From assembly GCA_964506505.1 (NCBI GenBank), contig CAZDKY010000003.1, positions 1 through 64,000 on the forward strand: a stretch of 64,000 bases of DNA. The letters are read 5' to 3'. Shown here piece after piece: positions 9,184 through 18,304 of this stretch. This stretch comes from M55B129 sp964506505. Lineage in GTDB: Bacteria; Bacillota; Dethiobacteria; DTU022. The position numbers and the translations under genes were made by a program. The notes below the pieces were generated by a model. The model was not told where the DNA came from, did not search any database, and was given only the letters and a program-made list of their open reading frames with translations. Within the stretch, counting starts at the first letter, position 1. Every line of letters begins with the position of its first letter.

Positions 9184-9205
9184 TTACAAATTATTAAATT
9201 TGTAA
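9184..9205 (+). promoter_or_regulatory. Perfect inverted repeat before the binding-protein gene
   Basis: TTACAAATT-ATTA-AATTTGTAA is a perfect 9-bp inverted repeat with a 4-base centre. It sits in the 80-bp gap between the fmdE-like gene and the ABC binding protein. Its left half, extended to 14 bases, is repeated in front of the fmdE-like gene. It may be an operator; it lacks a GC-rich stem and a T-run, so it is not a typical terminator. Confidence 0.5.
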
Positions 9206-9241
9206 TACTGCCGTTCTAATCTCCTGAAAGGGGAACTATAA

Positions 9242-10810
9242 ATGAAACATTATGCGACAATATGGTTGCTCATTGTTTCACTGGCCTTCTTTACGCTCTG
9301 TGGCTGTACAGGTTCATCAGAAGTAATTGAAAATGATGCGGTGAAAGAGGATGAGCTTTTAACTGTGCGTCTTCCGGGCGGTGACTGGGGTTTCCCCACT
9401 CCCTTTGCCCACTACGCCCGTGGTCCGGGTGTGTCACATATGCGTTATATCTTCGACTCTCTGCTGGAAAAAAATGAAGAGGGACTGATCCCCTGGCTGG
9501 CCGAAGATTACGAGATCCTGGAAGGCGGAACCCGCTGCATCTTTCACCTGCGGCCGGATGTCTACTGGCACGACGGAACTGTGCTCACTGCAGACGATGT
9601 GACTTTTTCTTTCAATTACTACCGGGAACACCTGCCTGTCTGGATTGACGATCCGTTGATCCTGAGTGATGATTACCTGCTCAGTATTGAAAAAAACGGC
9701 GAATGGACAGTAGAATTTATTCTCGCCTCTCCAAACGCCACTTTTCTGGAAAAAGCAGGACGCCTGCCAATTATACCGGCCCATATCTGGAGCAGGATCG
9801 AGCGACCGGATGAATTTAATGATCCTGAAGCGTTGACCGGCAGCGGACCCTACATCTTAACCGACTACAGCAAAGAACATGGTACTTACCGCTATGCAGC
9901 CAACCAGCAGTACTGGGGACCACAACCACGCATAGATATTCTTGAATTCATTCCCGTAAGCGATGAGGTTCTGGCCCTGGAAAACGGGGACATCCATTTC
10001 GCCCAGGTTCCCGCCGACCTCCTGGAACGTTTTACCGATAACCCACTCTATGAAATAATGGAACAGCCCGCCTTCTGGGGCTATCGCCTTCGTTTCAATA
10101 TGCTCGGTCTGCCTGAATTCCGGCAGAAGGAACTGCGGCAGGCTTTTGCCCTGGCCATTAACCGGGAAGAACTGGTGGAAAAAATCGCTCGCGGACAGGG
10201 CATCCCGGGTAGTATGGGTATGCTCTCTCCCGATCACCGCTGGTTTAACCCCAATCTGCCTGCCTATGAATATGACCCGGGAAAAGCAACCGAGATACTA
10301 TCTTCACTGGAGACGCCGGCCCGGGAAAGCTATGAGCTACTGGTCGGTGAAGATGCCGAAGTACGCATCGGAGAACTGCTCAAAGAGCAGCTGGCCAGAG
10401 CAGGAATTAATCTAACGATTGCTCCCTCCGATTTGAAAACACGGGACAGCAGGATCATTGAAGGCAATTACGAGCTCGTCCTGGTGGGCCACGGACTCTG
10501 GGGCACCGACCCGGATTACCTGCGCCAGCGCTATAGCAAAGAAACTGAGGATTGGCTCAACGGCACTCCAGGCTACGAAAACAGCGCTTTCAGCAAACTG
10601 GCCGAAAAGCAGGTCCGGGAGATGGACGAAGAAAAACGGCGGGAGATAATCATGGAAATGCAGGAAATCCTGGCGGAAGATGTCCCCGACATTCCCCTTT
10701 ACCTGAGGGTAACGGTGAATGTTTACCGCCGCGACATCTATGATGGGTGGATACACATATACGATCACCACGAGCCAACACATAATAAACTGTCTTATCT
10801 TGAGAAATGA
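9242..10810 (+). CDS. ABC transporter substrate-binding lipoprotein (family 5)
   Basis: A 522-aa extracellular binding protein of the SBP_bac_5 (peptide/nickel) family. The N-terminus is a lipoprotein signal peptide with a lipobox ending in LCGC around residue 21. Family features include FHLRPDVYWHDGTVLTADDVTFS and LTGSGPYIL, and the mid-protein ELRQAFALAINREELV. It begins a row of four transporter genes with short gaps (42 bp, overlap, 23 bp), so it delivers ligand to the permeases encoded at 12598-14519. The ligand could be an oligopeptide, nickel or a metal chelate; the FmdE and AOR neighbours make a metal-related substrate plausible but unproven. Confidence 0.9.
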   Translation: MKHYATIWLLIVSLAFFTLCGCTGSSEVIENDAVKEDELLTVRLPGGDWGFPTPFAHYARGPGVSHMRYIFDSLLEKNEEGLIPWLAEDYEILEGGTRCIFHLRPDVYWHDGTVLTADDVTFSFNYYREHLPVWIDDPLILSDDYLLSIEKNGEWTVEFILASPNATFLEKAGRLPIIPAHIWSRIERPDEFNDPEALTGSGPYILTDYSKEHGTYRYAANQQYWGPQPRIDILEFIPVSDEVLALENGDIHFAQVPADLLERFTDNPLYEIMEQPAFWGYRLRFNMLGLPEFRQKELRQAFALAINREELVEKIARGQGIPGSMGMLSPDHRWFNPNLPAYEYDPGKATEILSSLETPARESYELLVGEDAEVRIGELLKEQLARAGINLTIAPSDLKTRDSRIIEGNYELVLVGHGLWGTDPDYLRQRYSKETEDWLNGTPGYENSAFSKLAEKQVREMDEEKRREIIMEMQEILAEDVPDIPLYLRVTVNVYRRDIYDGWIHIYDHHEPTHNKLSYLEK

Positions 10811-10852
10811 GACTGCGAAATAATACTACCCAAAAGCAGAAAGGAACTGCCG

Positions 10853-12601
10853 ATGATCAAAAGGGAAAATCGCTCCCTGAAGAACAACCGTGAAGCCCTA
10901 CTGGAAGTGAGAAACCTGACTGTGGAATACAGAAACAGGGAAGGGACAATCAGGGCTCTCCACGACATCTCTTTTACCCTGGCCGGCCGGCAAAACCTGG
11001 GTATCATCGGTGAATCGGGCAGCGGGAAAACCACCCTCGCCCTCTCTTTGCTGGGGTTGATAAGCAAACCACATTCCGTTACCGGATCAGTGCAGCTTGG
11101 GGGGAGAAACATTCTCGTTTTGCCCGAAGAAGAGAGGAAAAAACTGCGCTGGTCCCGGATCGCCCTGGTCTTTCAAAATGCCCTGGAGATCCTGAACCCC
11201 GTCCTGACAATCGGTGAACAGATCGGGGAAACATTGCACTGCCACCGCGGTTTAACCGGAAAAGCACTGGAACAGGAATTGCGTATGCTTTTCAACCTGG
11301 TGGGGCTGGAATATTTCTGGCACCGCGCTTACCCTCACCAGCTGTCCGGCGGTATGCGCCAGCGGGTTCTTCTGGCCATGGCCATTTCATGCCACCCGGA
11401 AGTGCTGGTGGTCGATGAACCAACTTCTTCTCTCGATGCCCTGGCACGCAAAGAAATTTTGGCTATGCTTAAAGATTTACAGCAAAAAATGGGTTTCGCC
11501 ATGGTTATCATCTCCCATGATCTGGCCATCATGGAAGAACTGGCCGAAGATCTGCTGGTCCTGTACAGCGGTGAAGTGATGGAGTCCGGCGCCACAACCC
11601 CGCTTATTGATCGACCCCTGCATCCTTACACCAGGGGCTTGCTAAATTCCTCCATTGAGATCCACCCCTATAAGGACCTCTGGGGTATCCCGGGTGAAGC
11701 GGCCGGGGAATGGAAAGCAGGTTGCTGTGTCTTTGCCGGACGCTGCACCCAGAGTCTGCACCAATGTCTCAATGAAAAACCATCCCTGGTGGATGCAGGT
11801 GCCGGCCGGCTGGTCCGCTGCCACCGCGGCGGCATTGTCTGCTTGCTGCAGGCTGAAGGAATCAACAAAACCTTCTCCCTGAACGGCCGCCGCATTGAAG
11901 CGCTGAAAAATGTCAGCCTCAATCTCTACCATGGGGAAACAGCAGCCCTGGTGGGAGCCACCGGATCTGGAAAATCAACCCTGGCTCACATACTGGCCGG
12001 CCTTGATTCCCCCGACAACGGAAAAGTTGTCTTCGACGGGCAACCGGTCAGGGGCGGTGAAGCCCACCGCCGGGAAAGGGGCATCCAGCTTGTAATGCAG
12101 GATCCCTTCAGTTCGGTGAGCCACCGGTTGACAGTTTTTGAAGCAATTGCCGAACCGCTGGTGATCAATAAGATTTGCCCGCCTGCCATTCAGATAAAGC
12201 GGGTCAGGGAAGCGCTTAAAGCGGTCCAAATGCCGAACGAAGAAAACTTTCTAAAACGTTATTGCTATGCCCTGAGCGGAGGCCAGCGCCAGCGCCTGGC
12301 CATTGCCCGTGCCCTGGTCATGAAACCTGTTCTCCTGCTGGCCGATGAGATTACTTCAATGCTCGATGTTTCCACCCAGGCCAACCTGATGCGTCTCCTT
12401 AAGGGCTTGCAGTACAGCTTCGGTTTCACAATGCTTTACATCACCCATGATCTGGATCTGGCCCGCAAGGTATCCGAAAGAGCTATTGTCCTTCATGAAG
12501 GGGAGATCGCCGAAGAAGGTTCCATTCACCGGATCAGCCGACACACATGCTGTCAGCCGTCAGATAACCTTTTTGAAGCGGGGTTGCATATTCATCAATG
12601 A
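10853..12601 (+). CDS. Fused double ABC ATPase (DppD-DppF type)
   Basis: A 582-aa protein containing two complete nucleotide-binding domains that are usually separate in Dpp/Opp importers. Domain 1 has Walker A GESGSGKTT, signature LSGGMRQR and Walker B VLVVDEPTSS, followed by the oligopeptide-type C-terminal extension with cysteines (CCVFAGRC...C) that may bind an iron-sulfur cluster. Domain 2, from about residue 325, has GATGSGKST, LSGGQRQR and LLLADEITS. The D-loops and switch histidines (ISHD, ITHD) are intact in both. The stop overlaps the start of the first permease, so translation is probably coupled. Confidence 0.93.
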   Translation: MIKRENRSLKNNREALLEVRNLTVEYRNREGTIRALHDISFTLAGRQNLGIIGESGSGKTTLALSLLGLISKPHSVTGSVQLGGRNILVLPEEERKKLRWSRIALVFQNALEILNPVLTIGEQIGETLHCHRGLTGKALEQELRMLFNLVGLEYFWHRAYPHQLSGGMRQRVLLAMAISCHPEVLVVDEPTSSLDALARKEILAMLKDLQQKMGFAMVIISHDLAIMEELAEDLLVLYSGEVMESGATTPLIDRPLHPYTRGLLNSSIEIHPYKDLWGIPGEAAGEWKAGCCVFAGRCTQSLHQCLNEKPSLVDAGAGRLVRCHRGGIVCLLQAEGINKTFSLNGRRIEALKNVSLNLYHGETAALVGATGSGKSTLAHILAGLDSPDNGKVVFDGQPVRGGEAHRRERGIQLVMQDPFSSVSHRLTVFEAIAEPLVINKICPPAIQIKRVREALKAVQMPNEENFLKRYCYALSGGQRQRLAIARALVMKPVLLLADEITSMLDVSTQANLMRLLKGLQYSFGFTMLYITHDLDLARKVSERAIVLHEGEIAEEGSIHRISRHTCCQPSDNLFEAGLHIHQ

Positions 12602-13614
12602 AAACACGCCTGCTTGAATATTTGATTACTTTCATGGTGATCATTACCATCAATTTCGCCCTGCCCCGGATGATGCCCGGGGATCCATTTTTACAGTTAT
12701 ATTCAGCCGGCGGCGAGACAACCGTTTCCTATACCGAAGAGCAAAAGGAATATTTCATCTCTTATTACGGTCTTGATCGCCCGGCAGGAATACAGTATTT
12801 CTCCTATCTCGGCGGACTTCTCAAGGGTGATCTCGGTTTCAGCTATTATTTCAAGGACTCGGTAGCGTCAATGATCTTCCGCCGACTGCCCTGGACCCTG
12901 CTGCTCATTACCGCGGCTACCGGGCTGAGCCTGGTTGCAGGCGTACTGCTTGGCAGTTTTGCCGCCTGGCGACGCGGGCAACGATCCGAACAGGCTTTAT
13001 ATCTCTTCATGGTAACAATTAGTGAAATCCCTGCTTTCCTGGTTGGGCTGGTCCTGCTGGTCCTTCTGGCCGCCGGGGCGGGCCTTTTCCCCCTCGCCGG
13101 AGCAATAACCCACTTTTCACGTTTCAATACAACCTGGGCTCAGATACTCGACATTTTGCATCATGCAACCCTGCCGGTTCTGACCCTGGCTGTTGCCCGG
13201 GCAGGAGGCTTTTTTCTGCTGGTGCGTAACAGTCTGGGCACAGTTTTAACCCGCGATTACATGCGCACGGCCAGGGCCAAGGGGTTATCGGAAAGACGGA
13301 TTCGCTATCGTCACGCTCTGCGCAATGCCTTACTACCACTGGTTACCCGCACGGCCATGCAGATGGGAGCGATCGTCGGCGGGGCTGTCCTGGTTGAAAA
13401 TGTTTTTGCCTATCCCGGTCTGGGACGCCTGATGTACGAAGCTGTCTTTGTCAGGGATTACCCGCTTCTCCAGGGCATTTTCCTGGTTCTGGCCGTAGCG
13501 GTGCTGGCAGCCAACCTGCTGGCCGATATCCTTTACCGGAAGCTGGATCCGCGGATTGTTTCCGCATTCAAGGCAGCTGACAGTCCCGCAGTGAAAAACA
13601 GATCCGGAAACTGA
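12598..13614 (+). CDS. ABC permease, DppB/OppB type
   Basis: A 338-aa inner-membrane permease with about six helices. The family N-terminus (LITFMVIITINFALPRMMPGDP) and the EAA coupling motif region (MRTARAKGLSERRIRYRHALRNALLPL) are clear. It begins four bases before the stop of the fused ATPase and is followed by the second permease 23 bp later; together they form the transmembrane pore of the importer. Confidence 0.93.
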   Translation: MKTRLLEYLITFMVIITINFALPRMMPGDPFLQLYSAGGETTVSYTEEQKEYFISYYGLDRPAGIQYFSYLGGLLKGDLGFSYYFKDSVASMIFRRLPWTLLLITAATGLSLVAGVLLGSFAAWRRGQRSEQALYLFMVTISEIPAFLVGLVLLVLLAAGAGLFPLAGAITHFSRFNTTWAQILDILHHATLPVLTLAVARAGGFFLLVRNSLGTVLTRDYMRTARAKGLSERRIRYRHALRNALLPLVTRTAMQMGAIVGGAVLVENVFAYPGLGRLMYEAVFVRDYPLLQGIFLVLAVAVLAANLLADILYRKLDPRIVSAFKAADSPAVKNRSGN

Positions 13615-13637
13615 TTGTCTGAAGGAGAAATTTTGTC

Positions 13638-14519
13638 ATGCCGATCTTAATCAGCGGAATAAAGTCAAGCACTGCAGTGGCCTATCGATCCAGCAAAAGG
13701 ATATGGCGCAATCTGAGTCTGATGGGGCGCACCGCCACTGTTATCCTGATCATCCTCGCTGTTATGGCTTTATTCGCTCCCCAGTTAACCTGGCATCCAC
13801 CCGATGCCTCTTCAGGACCGGCTTTGGCCCCGCCGGGCAACACGCATTTGCTTGGAACGGATGATCTTGGCTATGACCTCTGGTCAATGATCTGTTTTGG
13901 TGCAAGGATCAGCCTGCTCGTTGGGCTGGGCACCGCCCTGCTGGCCGGCCTGGGAGGTGCATTTCTAGGTATTGCCGCCGCTTTTCGGGGCGGTTGGCTG
14001 GAGCGGATCATTATGCGCCTGGTTGATATAACGATCGTCCTGCCAGACCTGCCGGTTATGATTATTTTGGCCGCTTTTTTCGGTTCCAGCGTAAGAAATA
14101 TCATCATTGTTCTGGTCCTTTTTTCGTGGGCCGGGCCGGCCCGCCTGATCCGCTCCCAGGCCCTGACCCTAAAAGAACAACCCTACATCAAAATGGCTGC
14201 TCATTATGGTGGCAGCTTTTTCTACCTGTTGAAGCGCCACTTTTTTCCCGAGCTGCTGCCGTTGCTTGCAGTAAGCATGATCCGCCTGGCCAGCATGGCT
14301 GTAATCACCGAGGCATCACTTTCTTTTCTCGGTCTCGGGGATCCTACTTCGCGTAGCTGGGGATTGATTATCAATCACGCTATTAGTTTCAGCGGAATTT
14401 ACTTTACCCCCTTCTGGAAATGGTGGCTTCTTTACCCCTGGCTTTTCCTGACCCTGCTTGTCGTTTCCCTTGCCCTGGTGGGAAGGGAAACAGAGCGCCT
14501 TGCCGACCCCCGCCTGTAA
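13638..14519 (+). CDS. ABC permease, DppC/OppC type
   Basis: A 293-aa partner permease with the usual long first helix, the HLLGTDDLGYDLWS motif of DppC/NikC proteins and the coupling-helix segment LIRSQALTLKEQPYIKMA. The EAA-like region is less conserved than in the dipeptide transporters. A GAAGGAG site precedes the start. It is the last gene of the transporter cluster; the aldehyde ferredoxin oxidoreductase begins 221 bp later behind its own promoter-like region. Confidence 0.9.
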   Translation: MPILISGIKSSTAVAYRSSKRIWRNLSLMGRTATVILIILAVMALFAPQLTWHPPDASSGPALAPPGNTHLLGTDDLGYDLWSMICFGARISLLVGLGTALLAGLGGAFLGIAAAFRGGWLERIIMRLVDITIVLPDLPVMIILAAFFGSSVRNIIIVLVLFSWAGPARLIRSQALTLKEQPYIKMAAHYGGSFFYLLKRHFFPELLPLLAVSMIRLASMAVITEASLSFLGLGDPTSRSWGLIINHAISFSGIYFTPFWKWWLLYPWLFLTLLVVSLALVGRETERLADPRL

Positions 14520-14588
14520 TTCTCAGGCGCTGCAAAAAAGTCCCAATTCAAAAAAACAAAATTTTAACATAATAAGATTATTGGTTTG

Positions 14589-14621
14589 TACCTGTTTAAT
14601 TATACAATTAACAGGTATAAT
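14589..14621 (+). promoter_or_regulatory. Promoter with overlapping inverted repeat for the AOR gene
   Basis: TATAAT lies at 14616-14621. The preceding region contains TACCTGTTTAATT and AATTAACAGGTA separated by ATAC, a 12-bp inverted repeat with a single extra T in the left arm (14589-14617). The repeat covers the space between -35 and -10, the classic place for a repressor. No good -35 sequence is visible. Confidence 0.55.
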
Positions 14622-14740
14622 AAAATCGATGGCAATTGTTTTAGCCGGCTGAATAAACAGGTTTATTTCACCATTGCTGAAAAACGGCAAACCGGAGAGG
14701 AATTAGTTCCTTTAATAAAATCTGAAAGAGGCGATTCCAG

Positions 14741-16723
14741 TTGAAAGGTTACATGGGACAAGTCCTGACGGTCGATCTGGAGCAAAAAACCTGCAGTACA
14801 GTTAAAATCACCGATTCCGTCTATGAAAATTTTTTGGCCGGGGAAGGGTTGGGAGTATACTGGCTGTACCGCCATATACCCCCCGGGTCTGATCCCCTGG
14901 GGCCGGATAACATTCTCGGTTTTGTAAGCGGCCTGTTGACCGGAACGGGCAGCCTGGTTACCGGAAGGTGGATGGTTGTCTGTAAATCACCTCTCACCGG
15001 AGGATGGGGTGATGCCAACTGCGGCGGGAATCTATCTCCGGCTATCAAACAGTGCGGCTACGACGGCATATTTTTAAAAGGTATCGCTGAACATCCTGTC
15101 TACCTGGTAATCGACGAGGATGGGGCAAGGCTGGAAGATGCATCTTCCCTCTGGGGAAAAGATGCCGTAGAAACAGAGCTTTTGCTGGAAGAAAAACACG
15201 GCGGATCAAAGAAACCTTCTGTTGCCACAATCGGACCGGCAGCTGAAAGGCTATCCCTTATCTCCGGGATATGCAACGACCGCGGGCGGATCGCCGCCCG
15301 CTCCGGATGTGGAGCGGTAATGGGATCCAAAAAACTGAAAGCACTTGTTCTGAAAGGCAGCCAAAAAATCGACTGTAATGACCGGGAAGCAATGCACAGG
15401 TTGAGCAAACAGTATGCCGCCATGGTCAAAAAAGCGAGCCTTCCGGGATTTTTCAAGGGCAGCTACCTTCCTCTGCTGGGAAAGGTAGTGAGTAAACTGA
15501 CTGTAATGACCGCCCTCAACGGGATGAAACTGATCATGCCCACGATGAAAAAATGGGGCACCACTATGAGCAATAGCCTGGGAGTAACTTCCGGCGACCT
15601 CCCCATTAAAAACTGGAAAGGCTCGGTTCTCGATTTTGACAGCAGTTACTATAAGCATCTTAACCCGGATTTGATTATCGAACGGGAGAAGAAAAAATAT
15701 TACTGTTATTCCTGTGTAATCGGCTGCGGAGGTATCTGCAGTATCGGAGATATCACCGGCGGTGAGTTCGAAGAAACACACAAGCCGGAATATGAAACCT
15801 GTGCCGCTCTGGGCGGTTTGCTGATGAACAAGGACCGCGAAGCCATCTTTTATCTAAATGAACTGTTCAACCGGGCCGGCATGGATACCATTTCAGCCGG
15901 TAATACCATCGCTTTTGCTATCGAATGCTTTGAAAAGGGCCTGCTCACGGCAGATCAGACAGATGGACTGGAGTTAACCTGGGGCAATGCAGAAGCAATC
16001 ATCACCCTGGCCCGGAAAATGATAGCCCGCGAGGGAATCGGCGATCTGCTGGCCGACGGTGTTAAAAAGGCGGCTGAAAAAATCGGGCCCGCAAGTATCC
16101 CTTATGGCATGCATGCCGGCGGGCAGGAACCGGGCATGCACGATCCGCGCCTTGATCCACTGATGGGGGTCCATTTCAGCGTCGACCCTACTCCCGGCCG
16201 CCATACCATCGGCTGCGGCCAGTACTACCTGCTAATGCATCTGTGGAAAAAGGTTTCCTGGGCCCCTTCTGCCGGACTCTATCCGAAAGCCAATGAATAC
16301 AGGGCTTCCGACAGGGAAGCCCTGAAAGCGGTAGCCGGAGCATGTTTTAAACAGGTTTTAGACGGAGCGGGAGGCTGTCTTTTCGCCGCCATCTCAGGAG
16401 TAAAAAACTGGCCAATCTTTGAGTGGCTCAATGCCGCCACCGGCTGGGGGAAAAGTGCCGACCAATATATGGAAACAGGTCGACGTATCCAAACCCTGCG
16501 CCAGATGTTTAACGTCCGCGAGGGAATTGAACCGGTTGATTTTAAAATGCCCGACCGGATTGCCGGAAGCCCTCCTCTGAGTGAAGGGCCGCTAAAGGGC
16601 AAATCAGTGCCCATTGAAGAGATGATGCGACAGTACTGGAAACACTTCGGGTGGGACGAAAGTAATGGAAAACCGACCGGGGAAACGATCAGCCGTCTCG
16701 GCCTCGACGAACTGGACAGTTAA
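14741..16723 (+). CDS. Aldehyde ferredoxin oxidoreductase (tungsten/molybdenum-bis-pterin enzyme)
   Basis: A 660-aa member of the AOR family, cytoplasmic enzymes that carry a tungsten bis-pyranopterin and one [4Fe-4S] cluster and oxidise aldehydes or reduce acids with ferredoxin. The N-terminal domain has the pterin-binding features GDANCGGNLSPAIKQCGYD and GPAAERLSLISGICND. Cluster cysteines are visible as CYSCVIGCGGIC around residues 321-332, with a distal GGCLFA near residue 545. Start is TTG with AGAGG upstream. It follows the FmdE and ABC genes on the same strand, consistent with a metal-supply link. The substrate is not predictable; members of the same family also include uncharacterised oxidoreductases. 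Confidence 0.92.
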   Translation: MKGYMGQVLTVDLEQKTCSTVKITDSVYENFLAGEGLGVYWLYRHIPPGSDPLGPDNILGFVSGLLTGTGSLVTGRWMVVCKSPLTGGWGDANCGGNLSPAIKQCGYDGIFLKGIAEHPVYLVIDEDGARLEDASSLWGKDAVETELLLEEKHGGSKKPSVATIGPAAERLSLISGICNDRGRIAARSGCGAVMGSKKLKALVLKGSQKIDCNDREAMHRLSKQYAAMVKKASLPGFFKGSYLPLLGKVVSKLTVMTALNGMKLIMPTMKKWGTTMSNSLGVTSGDLPIKNWKGSVLDFDSSYYKHLNPDLIIEREKKKYYCYSCVIGCGGICSIGDITGGEFEETHKPEYETCAALGGLLMNKDREAIFYLNELFNRAGMDTISAGNTIAFAIECFEKGLLTADQTDGLELTWGNAEAIITLARKMIAREGIGDLLADGVKKAAEKIGPASIPYGMHAGGQEPGMHDPRLDPLMGVHFSVDPTPGRHTIGCGQYYLLMHLWKKVSWAPSAGLYPKANEYRASDREALKAVAGACFKQVLDGAGGCLFAAISGVKNWPIFEWLNAATGWGKSADQYMETGRRIQTLRQMFNVREGIEPVDFKMPDRIAGSPPLSEGPLKGKSVPIEEMMRQYWKHFGWDESNGKPTGETISRLGLDELDS

Positions 16724-16772
16724 TTTTTAAAACAGTGCAGACCGGCCTGGATAAAAACAAATTTTTCTTTCC

Positions 16773-16817
16773 TAATCATGGAGTCAGGCGGATGCTCGCC
16801 GCCAGGCTCCATGATTA
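16773..16817. terminator. Stem-loop between convergent AOR and gatB
   Basis: An 11-bp outer stem (TAATCATGGAG/CTCCATGATTA) encloses a second GGCGG/CCGCC stem. It lies between the ends of two convergent genes and probably ends both transcripts, although no long T-run follows on either strand. Confidence 0.55.
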
Positions 16818-16867
16818 TGTTACACACAAATTGAGTAAGACGGCTGACCTTTAATGGGTTAACTGAC

Positions 16868-18304
16868 CTACCGGGAATCGATTTTTTCCACCAGCAGTTC
16901 GTTGACCAGTTTGGGATTAGCTTTACCCCGGGTTTCTTTCATTACCTGGCCGACAAGAAAACCGATCGCTTTTGTTTTGCCCCGGCGATAGTTTTCCACA
17001 CTATCCGGATTTTCTTTCAGGACCTTTTCAATAATCCCTTCCAGTTCAGACTGATTGGAAATCTGCAGGAGCCCTTCTTCCTCCACGATACTACGGGGCA
17101 TTTTACCGTTTATAAAAGCCTTCTCGAGCACATCCTTGGCAATTTTCCCGCTGATCAGTTTTTCATCAATCATCCTGAGAAGTTCAGTCATATGTTCCGG
17201 TCCAAAAAGACAGCTGTCAATTTCGATTCCGGCGCTGTTGAGCCTGGCGCTCAGTTCACCCATGATCCAGTTGCTTATATTCTTCGGGTTGCCATAAGAC
17301 TCAAGACAAGATTCGAAATAGTCGGCCAGCCCGCGTGAAGCCGTCAGCACAGCGGCATCATAGTCGGGCAGTTTATAGTCGCGAACAAAACGCTCCGCCC
17401 GTGCTTCGGCCATTTCGGGCAAGGCCGCCCGCGCTTCTTCCACTTCACCGGCAGTCAATTCAATGGGGGCCAGATCACAGTCGGCAAAGCAGCGGTAATC
17501 ATGCGCCTCCAGCTTCCCGCGCATAACAATGGTTTCCTGGCGATCTTCTTCCCAGCGCAGGGTCTGGGAAATGACTGCCCTGCCGCTTTTCAAAATAGAC
17601 CGCTGTCTTTTAATTTCGTGCTCAAGTGATTTTTCGACTGCCTTGAAGGAGTTCATATTTTTAAGTTCCGTCTTGCTGCCCAGGTTTTTGCTTCCGGCCG
17701 GCCGCAGCGATATATTGGCATCACAGCGAAGGCTGCCTTCCTCCATCTTGCAATCGGAAACACCGGCATACTGGAGAATAATCTTCAATTTTTCAAGGTA
17801 ACATCTCGCTTCGCCGGGGGTTCTCAGGTCCGGCTCAGTAACGATTTCAACCAGAGGCACCCCTGCCCGGTTGTAATCCACCAGCGAGGCATCTCCGGCC
17901 GGGGAATGGATCAGCTTGCCAGCATCCTCTTCCATGTGCACCCGCCCAATCCGGACGACCTTGGCCTGCCCCTGATCATCGTCAATAGTTAATGATCCCC
18001 TGCTACCGATGGGTTCATAATACTGCGAAATCTGGTAACCCTTCGGGATGTCGGGATAAAAATAATTTTTACGATCAAACCAACTGCGGAGAGCAATCCG
18101 GCAGTTTAAAGCAAGTGAAGCAGTGAGAGCCAGTTTCACAGCTTCCCGGTTCAGGCGTGGCAGGGTACCGGGGAACCCCAGGCATACCGGGCAGATATTA
18201 ACATTCGGCTCCGGCACAAAACAGTTGGGGCAGGAGCAGAAAAGCTTGCTTTCGGTTTTCAGTTCAACGTGTACTTCAAGACCGATTACTACTTCATAGT
18301 CCAT
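16868..18304 (-). CDS. gatB: Aspartyl/glutamyl-tRNA amidotransferase subunit B
   Basis: The 478-aa kinase and amidotransferase subunit of GatCAB, which converts Glu-tRNA(Gln) (and Asp-tRNA(Asn)) to the amide form. Family motifs are GLEVHVEL at the N-terminus, CPVCLGFPGTLP, KNYFYPDIPKGYQISQYY and HMEEDAGKLIH (magnesium and phosphorylation site). The C-terminal YqeY-like tail that binds tRNA is complete. The ATG directly follows the gatA stop, with the GGGAGGG site lying inside gatA, so the two are translated together. Unlike GatA next to it, its active-site segments look normal. Confidence 0.96.
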   Translation of the reverse strand: MDYEVVIGLEVHVELKTESKLFCSCPNCFVPEPNVNICPVCLGFPGTLPRLNREAVKLALTASLALNCRIALRSWFDRKNYFYPDIPKGYQISQYYEPIGSRGSLTIDDDQGQAKVVRIGRVHMEEDAGKLIHSPAGDASLVDYNRAGVPLVEIVTEPDLRTPGEARCYLEKLKIILQYAGVSDCKMEEGSLRCDANISLRPAGSKNLGSKTELKNMNSFKAVEKSLEHEIKRQRSILKSGRAVISQTLRWEEDRQETIVMRGKLEAHDYRCFADCDLAPIELTAGEVEEARAALPEMAEARAERFVRDYKLPDYDAAVLTASRGLADYFESCLESYGNPKNISNWIMGELSARLNSAGIEIDSCLFGPEHMTELLRMIDEKLISGKIAKDVLEKAFINGKMPRSIVEEEGLLQISNQSELEGIIEKVLKENPDSVENYRRGKTKAIGFLVGQVMKETRGKANPKLVNELLVEKIDSR

